Below, piece after piece: positions 56,937 through 64,000 of a stretch of DNA of 64,000 nt. The number at the start of each line of letters is the position of its first letter. The stretch's first letter is position 1. A program made the position numbers and the translations under genes. This stretch comes from Cotesia glomerata (taxonomy: Eukaryota; Arthropoda; Insecta; Hymenoptera; Braconidae), in contig NC_058160.1 of NCBI RefSeq assembly GCF_020080835.1, positions 15,301,152 to 15,365,151 of the forward strand, in the 5' to 3' direction. The notes under the pieces are model-generated. The model was not told the origin of the DNA. It ran no database searches and saw nothing but the letters and a program-made list of their open reading frames with translations.

Positions 56937-57062
56937 AGACTCGCAGCGAATCAGCTTCGAACAACAAGCTGATACAAAAGAATGCAGCGAATCAGCTACG
57001 AACAACAAGCTGATATAAAAGAAGGCAGTGAACCAGCTACGACCACCAAGCTGAGACAAGAG
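56937..57062 (+). repeat. ~42-bp tandem repeat before the 3' LTR
   Basis: GCAGCGAATCAGCTACGAAC-type units, three copies, each with CAACAAGCTGATACAAAAGA. Copies persist at 59291-59410. Confidence 0.8.
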
Positions 57063-57084
57063 AATACAGCGACACAATATAGAA

Positions 57085-57235
57085 GATAAACATCAAAGCA
57101 GTTCAAGTTAATCAGTTCAAGACAAACAATTCAAGTTAAACAGTTCGAGTCAAGCAGTTCAAGTTAATCGATTCAAGTTAAACAGTTCGAGTTTCGTTGT
57201 AAGCAGTCCAAGTAAATCAGTTCAAGTAATAGAGG
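57085..57235 (+). repeat. AGTTCAAGTTAA minisatellite
   Basis: About eight ~17-20 bp units (CAGTTCAAGTTAATCAG, CAGTTCGAGT). Most of the block is absent from the second copy near 59430. Confidence 0.75.
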
Positions 57236-57318
57236 TTGGCCAGTGATTGAGAGAGAGTCGATTCAACACCATCAACGTCCAAGTAGAGGATAACACCATC
57301 GTATCGAAAAGCACCCCC

Positions 57319-57331
57319 AGGAGGAGAGGAG
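57319..57331 (+). other. Gypsy polypurine tract
   Basis: AGGAGGAGAGGAG directly before LTR2. The counterpart GGGAGAGAGGAG lies before LTR3 (59547-59559). Confidence 0.8.
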
Positions 57332-57332
57332 T

Positions 57333-58469
57333 TGTGACGTTATTTTTTTGACCGGGGTCTATTTAAAATGAACGTCACTAGCGCCAACGGATTTTTTGTG
57401 ATTTTAAGTCGATATTCCAAGGCCAAAATTTTATAGAAAATAATTGAGAGGATTAAAAGTAAGTCTTTAGCGAGTCTTCAGTGAGTTCTTAGCGAGTCTT
57501 TAGTGAGTAGAGCCCGAGTGTAGATGCCGAGTAACGAGGAGCTACAGTTTTAGTGTGAATTTAGAGAGTTACAGTTACAGTCGAGCTTTTGAGATTTTTG
57601 AAATTAGAGTCAGTTTTAGAGTCAAGTTTTTGAAAAATATAGAGGTCGAGTTATTTATGGGTTTTATTGAGTTATTTTGAGTTTGTGGGTTTTGAATTTT
57701 TAGTTTTGAGTTTCGAATTGTAAGTTTTGAGTTATTGAGTTTGGAGGTTGCAGAGTATGTGGGTAAATCAGCGTTACCGAGGAGCGGGACTATAAGTCAC
57801 CCGGTTTCGTTTGATGTGAGACGTTGGTCTAACCCTTTGACACTTCCGGGTGGAATGCCTAGGTCTGGTTGAGCCGCCAGCGCTCCAATGTAGAGGAACA
57901 TGACGAAAGCATATGGGATCAGTTTGAGTTACGTTTACGTTTACGTTTTTCGTTAAGTTTTTGTTACGTTTAAGTTACGTTTTTGATATTTTAATTTTGA
58001 GTTTAAGTTACGTTTTGAGTTACGTTTTTGGTTTCGATCCCAGCAGTAGTCAGTTCCCGGAGAGCATCCACTAAAGGAATATCCGTACTCCGAGCCTCAA
58101 TTGTTCGATTTAGAGATTAAAATGTTTATGGGGATTAATTGAATATAGAAATTTTAGTTGGGAGTGAGTCACGTTTAAGAATACTTGAGTTTTAGATTTT
58201 GTTAAAGATAGTTGGACTTTAGATTTTGTTAAGGAGAGTTGAGTCTTAGACCTCGTAGAGGACAGTCGAGTTGGAGAGTCGCCTCTGATCACTTCAAGTG
58301 ATCGGATGTGCGTATTATTGCAGCTACAGGTTAAGAGTTTAGTCTCTTGCATTTTAGTTTACGTTACAGAAATGAATATAGTTATGAGGTTTATTTAAGT
58401 TAGTATAAAAAGTTACTCAGCATCGGCATTGTTTATATCAGGTATGATTTTAGTTTATTTATTGTAATT
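57333..58469 (+). repeat. Gypsy LTR2, cut by the assembly gap
   Basis: First ~1.14 kb of the LTR. It differs from LTR1 and LTR3 at shared positions (TATTTTTTTGACC for TATTTTATCGACC, GCGCCAACGG for GCGCTAACGA). Confidence 0.9.
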
Positions 58470-58569
58470 NNNNNNNNNNNNNNNNNNNNNNNNNNNNNNN
58501 NNNNNNNNNNNNNNNNNNNNNNNNNNNNNNNNNNNNNNNNNNNNNNNNNNNNNNNNNNNNNNNNNNNNN
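58470..58569. other. Assembly gap, 100 N
   Basis: Exactly 100 unknown bases, so the true length is not known. On both sides the sequence belongs to the gypsy family (LTR2 left, pol right). Confidence 0.98.
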
Positions 58570-59064
58570 GAGTGGGATCAGCACATCTCACAGTTTCGCT
58601 TCGCTCATAATACAGCATTTCATAGTTCGATACAGGCGACTCCAGCTTTCCTAAACATGGGAAGAGAGCCCGCAACTACAGCACAATTAAGACGAGATCT
58701 GTTGGGAGATCCCGACCTAGTACATCGTCCAGTACAGGAGTGGCAAGCACGAATGAGACAGCTGGATAATTTGAGAAACAGCATCGTGCATGCTTTAGAT
58801 ACAGCTTTCCAGAGGCAAGCTCATCATTACAATCAACGACATAGGGATCGTGAATTCCAAGTCGGAGACCTGGTGTGGAAGAAGCACTTTGTATTCTCCA
58901 ACCCTGCCAGAAATATATCAGCTAAATTGAGTGACAAATTTCATGGTCCATTCCGAGTTTCACGAAAAATTTCGAGAGTTGTTTATGAGCTCAGTGATTT
59001 AGGAGAGCGAGTAGTGGGGAACTACTCTATACAGCACTTAAAACCTTACGTTCCTCAGGAATAA
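58570..59064 (+). pseudogene. pol (3' fragment): Second gypsy copy, C-terminal end of integrase
   Basis: Nearly identical to 55117-55611. Reads WDQHISQFRFAHN where the first copy has a stop, then continues to the same PYVPQE end. The 5' part is lost in the gap. It is followed at once by the 3' noncoding region, with no ORF3. Confidence 0.9.
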
Positions 59065-59560
59065 TCCTACCCTCAGCTCTAGTTTCCTTTTCCTGTTACA
59101 GTTAAATTTAGTTATAGTTACAGTTAAGTCTAGCACTTGCTACCGATACAGCTTGAGAAATAACACCTCGCCAAGGCGACGTGAATAAAGTATGGCCTAT
59201 GGCCATAGTTCTAGAAAAGGTTACGAAAAATAAAATGCTACAGACGATTATTAAATCGCAAAATAATTTTTGTCTGCGAGATGCAAGACTCGCAGCGAAT
59301 CAGCTATGAACAACAAGCTGATACAAAAGAATGCAGCGAATCAGCTACGAACAACAAGCTGATACAAAAGAATGCAGCGAACCAGCTACGACCACCAAGC
59401 TGAGACAAGAGAATACAGCGACACAATAAAGAAGTCCAAGTAAATCAGTTCAAGTAATAGAGGTTGGCCAGTGACTGAGAGAGAGTCGATTCAACACCAT
59501 CAAAGTTCAAGTAGAGGATAACACCATCGTATCGAAAAGTCCCCCAAGGGAGAGAGGAGT
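59065..59560 (+). other. Gypsy 3' noncoding region lacking ORF3
   Basis: Matches 55612-55670 and then 56766-57332, with the ORF3 segment and most of the AGTTCAAG minisatellite missing. Confidence 0.85.
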
Positions 59561-61458
59561 TGTGACGTTATTTTATCGACCGGGGTCTATTTAAAATGAA
59601 CGTCACTAGCGCTAACGAATTTTTTGTGATTTCAAGCCGATATTCCAAGGCCAAAATTTTATAGAAAATAATTGTGAGGATTAAAAGTGAGTGTTTAGCG
59701 AGCTTCAGTGAGTTCTTAGCGAGTCTTTAGTGAGTAGAGTCCGAGTGTAGATGCCGAGTAACGAGGAGCTACAGTTTTAGTGTGAATAGAGAGTTACAGT
59801 TACAGTCGAGCTTTCGAGATTTTTGAAATTAGAGTCAGTTTTAGAGTCAAGTTTTTGAAAAATATAGAGGTCGAGTTATTTATGGGTTTCATTGAGTTAT
59901 TTTGAGTTTGTGGGTTTTGAATTTTTAGTTTTGAGTTTCGAATGGAAAGTTTTGAGTTATTGAATTTGGAGGTTGCAGAGTATGTGGGTAAATCAGCGTT
60001 ACCGAGGAGCGGGACTATAAGTCACCCGGTTTCGTTTGATGTGAGACGTTGGTCTAACCCTTTGAGACTTCCGGGTGGAATGCCTAGGTCTGGTTGAGCC
60101 GCCAGCGCTCCAATATAGACGAACATGACGAAAGCATTTGGGATCAGTTTGAGTTACGTTTGCGTTTACGTTTTTCGTTAAGTTTTTGTTACGTTTAAGT
60201 TACGTTTTTGATATTTTAATTTTGAGTTTAAGTTACGTTTTGAGTTACGTTTTTGGTTTCGATCCCAGCAGTAGTCAGTTCCCGGAGAGCAACCACTAAA
60301 GGAATATCCGTACTCCGAGCCTCAATTGTTTGATTTAGAGATTAAAATGTTTATGGGAATTAATTGAATATAGAAATTTAAGTTGGGAGTGAGTCACGTT
60401 TAAGAATACTTGAGTTTTAGATTTTGTTAAAGATAGTTGGATTTTAGATTTTGTTAAGAAGAGTTGAGTCTTAGACCTCGTAGAGGACAGTCGAGTTGGA
60501 GAGTCGCCTCTGATCACTTCAAGTGATCGGATGTGCGTATTATTGCAGCTACAGGTTGAGAGTTTAGTCTCTTGCATTTTAGTTTACGTTACAGAAATTA
60601 ATATAGTTATGAGGTTTATTTAAGTTAGTATAAAAAGTTACTCAGCATCGGCATTGTTTATATCAGGTATGATTTTAGTTTATTTATTGTAATTTGAGCG
60701 TTAATAATTTAGTTTTTGGTCTTGAGATATCGGATAGTCTCGTTTATAGTAAACTTTTGTATTGTAAAGAATTTAGAGTTTTGTTGATAGATTTAATTGA
60801 GATTGTTATTCGAGTTCTTAAGATTTATTGATTTATTTGTTTTATTTTATAAGAATAAGGTACTGTTACTTGGCTATAGCGTTGATATTGTTAGCTATAT
60901 TGTTCTAGTAATTTTATATGGATTTGAGATTAAGTTTGTTAATTAAGTTTAGGGTTTATTGAATAAATACCGATTTTGTTTCAGTGATAAATTTTTAGTG
61001 TTGCGTATAAAATTATTACAATTATGGATCCTTTCTACCCGAACCACCCCCTCTCTCCACAAACCAGCACACGGAGCGACCCCGAGGTATTCCGTTGTCT
61101 TTCTGATTTTTGGTCTTTATTTTGTTAAGTTTTCTGTATTTTCGATTTAGTTTACGTTTTAGCTAGTTTGATAATTTCTAGCGAATAAAAATTATCTAAT
61201 TACGTTTGAGTTTAAGTTTGAGTTCTGATATTGTTTGAGTTTGCGTTTACGTTTAGCTAGTTTGAGAATTCCTAGCGAATAAAAATTCTTTACGTTCCGT
61301 GTTCACTAGTTTGGTAATTCTAGTGATTAAAAATTACCTGGCGCCCTATTTTATCGAGACTAGAGACCAAGAATCGGAAAGATAACGAAGTATAATCCAG
61401 ATTTTATTTTTAGAATTAAGTTTAGTTAAGTTCCCGTATACCCCCCTTGAAAATTTGG

Positions 61459-61465
<7 letters not shown>
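59561..61465 (+). repeat. Gypsy LTR3
   Basis: 1905 bp, complete, ending GGTTATAAT just before a TA tract. It is the closest match to LTR1. Confidence 0.92.
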
Positions 61466-61518
<53 letters not shown>

Positions 61519-62291
61519 GGTGTGCCAAAAAAAGAAGATATTTTTTTTTTCCACTCTTAGCCCAAAATATGATAGGATATGTCTAAACAAAAATTCTGTC
61601 AAAAGGCCAGCTCTTAATTTTAATTTTAAGAGCTCCTTCATCGAACTTTAATTTTTCCCATATAAATAACATGGAAAGTACGGTCTTAAACAGTATTTTA
61701 CCCTGCAAGCTGTGAAGAAAATTTTTTTTGATAAAATGAATGATTGGACCTTTTTAAGCATTAAATTTCTGAGAAAAAATTTCATTGAGTCATAAATCAA
61801 TCGTCATTATTCAAGTTTTTACGGATCTTTGAAATTTGAATTTTTTGAAAATTTTACGTTTTTTGCATTTAACAGCCAAACTATTGGAGATAGAAAAAAA
61901 AATTAAATAGCAATTTTGTAGTTCGTTTGATGCTCTATAACAAAGTTCTTAACAATTTTTTTTGTATAATCAATAACAAAAAAAAGCTACAGTCCTACAA
62001 AGTTTTATTTTTTATTATTTTTCACTTTTTCAATTGAACTATCGATGATATAGAACAAAAATTTAGTATAAATTTTTTAGTATATCAAATCTGCAACAAA
62101 ATTGTATAGGTGAGATTTTTCGTATTATTGATGGTTAAAAGTTACAGGCTCAACAAATTCTATTTTTATGATTTTTCATCTATATCATGTAGTATATCAA
62201 TAATATATATAAAAATTAATAATAAATATAAAAGTACATTCAATTTTCTACAAATTTATGCTTGGTAAACTTTATATACTGTCTGCAGTTC
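61466..62291. other. TA tract and spacer
   Basis: (TA)n to about 61515, then GGGTGTGCCAAAA and ~770 bp of AT-rich DNA without a gene. The Ile/Tyr repeat ORFs here are artefacts. Confidence 0.5.
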
Positions 62292-63942
62292 CTAGATCAA
62301 AAATTGTTTACTAAAATCCAGTAAGAATCAGAAGAACTACAATAAGAATTTGTGAAATAGAACCCTCCTTCAAGTTGTTTACTATGACTAGATTATTATA
62401 ATTATGGTTTATGATGAAATATACACGATTAGATTAAATAATGATGATAATAAATTTATAATTACTTTGCAAATAAAACAGATAAAAAGTTTTTATAGTT
62501 TTGATTATATATTTAGACTCTAAAGAAATATTTTTCCTTTTCAATATCAATTAATCGCAATTTAACCTCTCCGTTTAAAAACTCAACATTTCAAAATACT
62601 ATTTTTTGTCTCTCGTTCAAGCAGTTATTGATGAAAGTACCGCCTTTCAAATATCACTAAAAAATTAAAAAAATTCATTTGCTCCTTTAGTCTTTTGACT
62701 AGTAGTCGAATTTAACTAATACTGAAAACTGACATGAGATTTAATACTAGATCATAGTGGTTTTTTCAGATAACAAATGACTATTCGTTGTAATGTATAA
62801 TTTGATCGTAATTTTTGAAATAATTTTCTAAAACTTAATGAACATTTTTATATTCCAGAAAAAGCATGACAGAGATGATTATAAAGAGCTTTTGGAATTA
62901 GTGTTAATATTCTTAGGTGGTACTCCGAAAAACGGGATCAAATTTAGAGCTACAGGACCAAATCATCATGCAAGATGGATGGCTAAGGCTCTATATGCTT
63001 TAAAAATCTTCATTTTTAAAAAACAGTTTAAAGTCAATGCAACTGAAGTAAATGGACTGAGATATGTCTGCTTATTTCTAGTTAATTTCTACACGGTTTC
63101 ATGGTTTAATGCACCTTCTGCGATAAAGTCATCCTATCAAGATTTGAATCTGATCAAAAATCTTTATGAATTCCGTTCTGTCCATAAAAAAATGTCTGAA
63201 GCAGCAACGGTGACATTTTCAAGACACTTATGGTACTTGTCAGAAGAGTTGGTCGGGTTAGCTTTGTTTGATGACAGAGTTTCCTTACATGCTAAGAGAC
63301 AAACCGTAACTGCAATAAAAACGCGAGAAAGTAATGCTTCGAATTCAAAAAAATTTATCGTCAAAGACGTAAGCTTATTATTATCGAATAACATCGAAGA
63401 TTTTGCTAGCAAGCAATCTCTATTTTTGTTTGAGCAGTATCAATTACCATATCAATTTATGGACAAGGATCCAGAGCTCTGGGCATTTGATCAAGATTAT
63501 CTACATTGCAAATCTGTGTTTTCAGACTTAAAAGTTGTCAACGATCTCGCTGAAAGAGGTGTTGCATTAATCCAGGACTACAACAACTGCTTAACGAGAA
63601 ATGAAGAACAAAAACAATATTTATTGCAAGTTGTCGAAGAACACAGAAAAAAATTTCCTTACGTTACCAAAAATAAAATTGTAGCTACTTATTCAAAGAA
63701 ATAAAAAAAAATTTAACTACACGATTGAAACTATGATAATCGTTTTTGTCTGTTATTTTTATTAAGTGATTATAAATTTATTATCATCATTATTTAATCT
63801 AATAGTGTAAATTTTATCATGAACCAAAATTATAATAATCTAGTCATAGTAATCAACTTGAAGGAGGGTTCTATTTCACAAATTCTTATTGTAGTTTTTC
63901 TGATTCTTACTGGAATTTAGTAAGCAATTTTTGATCTAGGAA
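62292..63942. mobile_element. Inverted-repeat unit enclosing an exon
   Basis: CCTAGATCAAAAATTG at 62294 and its reverse complement ending near 63942 start arms of ~200 bp that stay well paired (AGAACCCTCCTTCAAGTTG; TTAAATAATGATGATAATAA). Between them lies one large exon. Either a transposon that holds the 3' exon of its gene, or a chance duplication around a host exon. Confidence 0.7.
62859..63704 (+). CDS. Large 3' exon of an unrecognised, possibly TE-borne protein
   Basis: 281 residues after an acceptor (TATTCCAG) at 62858, phase 0, no stop until TAA 63702-63704. The ATG at 62838 lies in the intron and is not a credible start. Motifs: DRDDYKELLELVLIFLGG, NHHARWMAKALYALKIFIF, RHLWYLSEELVGLALFDDRV. 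The HHARWMAK and HLWYLSEEL blocks look like a family I have seen repeated in insect and cnidarian predictions without a known function; that is memory, not a search. It may be the last exon of the gene begun at 43851 (phase agrees). Confidence 0.6.
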   Translation, partial: KKHDRDDYKELLELVLIFLGGTPKNGIKFRATGPNHHARWMAKALYALKIFIFKKQFKVNATEVNGLRYVCLFLVNFYTVSWFNAPSAIKSSYQDLNLIKNLYEFRSVHKKMSEAATVTFSRHLWYLSEELVGLALFDDRVSLHAKRQTVTAIKTRESNASNSKKFIVKDVSLLLSNNIEDFASKQSLFLFEQYQLPYQFMDKDPELWAFDQDYLHCKSVFSDLKVVNDLAERGVALIQDYNNCLTRNEEQKQYLLQVVEEHRKKFPYVTKNKIVATYSKK

Positions 63943-64000
63943 TCTCAATCTTGCTGATTAAAAAAATTAACCATTTGTCTCGATAATCACTCAATTTGTA

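Larger units (their letters stand above)
45127..61465 (+). mobile_element. Ty3/gypsy complex with three LTRs
   Basis: LTR (45127-48258), leader, gag, pol, ORF3, LTR (57333 into the gap), then a second 3' pol fragment and a third LTR (59561-61465). The complex lies in a TA tract on both sides, so the duplication cannot be read. LTR1 minus its inserted solo LTR and one 4-bp duplicate is 1905 bp, the same as LTR3. They share variants against LTR2, so the outer LTRs are the closest pair. No env. The arrangement is a tandem LTR-body-LTR-body-LTR, or an assembly collapse around the N gap. Confidence 0.85.

Overview
The window looks like a transposon-dense, AT-rich stretch of arthropod, probably insect, nuclear DNA. 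The evidence is short spliceosomal introns with GT..AG ends, a FLYWCH-MULE, Bel-Pao and Ty3/gypsy retrotransposons, a hAT with a BED-like finger, a tnp2-type DNA transposon and a BEN-domain gene. A hymenopteran host is only a guess. I see no bacterial operon, CRISPR array or rRNA. Almost all recognisable coding sequence belongs to mobile elements, and most copies carry one to several lesions.

Layout. 1-17 kb: a 90-bp satellite is split by two insertions. One is an intact-looking MULE (1207-4295, FLYWCH + MULE transposase, one intron). The other is a Bel-Pao element on the minus strand (4451-15404, 981-bp LTRs), whose gag is itself split by a hAT (10436-13538). A cluster of 22-bp dyad repeats follows. 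17-22 kb: foldback/MITE elements and a decayed tnp2-type transposase (19066-21605) with a TA microsatellite inside its reading frame. 22-27 kb: a full-length LINE with 17-18 bp target duplications (22166-27111). 27-33 kb: nested short inverted-repeat elements and a tRNA-like SINE relic. 33.1-40.6 kb: a complete 7.45-kb DNA transposon bounded by CCCGGG termini, with palindrome-rich arrays just inside both ends. It holds two divergent genes, a tnp2-type transposase (minus) and a BEN-domain gene (plus). 43.8-44.5 kb and 62.86-63.7 kb: exons with compatible phases that may be one gene split by a large intron. 45.1-61.5 kb: a Ty3/gypsy complex with three LTRs, an assembly gap of 100 Ns, a solo LTR inside its first LTR, and gag, pol and an unusual third ORF.

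How the parts work together. In each retroelement, gag packages the RNA and PR-RT-RH-INT copies and inserts it. The Bel-Pao gag and pol share one frame, separated only by UGA followed by CUAG. The gypsy pol sits in the +1 frame relative to gag and overlaps it. Downstream of gypsy pol is ORF3, an acidic-to-basic protein ending in zinc knuckles that resemble those of its own gag. A neighbouring partial copy lacks ORF3 cleanly. In the tnp2 element, the transposase would cut the ends. The BEN protein is a candidate binder of the palindromic subterminal repeats, playing the part TnpA plays in plant CACTA elements; this is inference.
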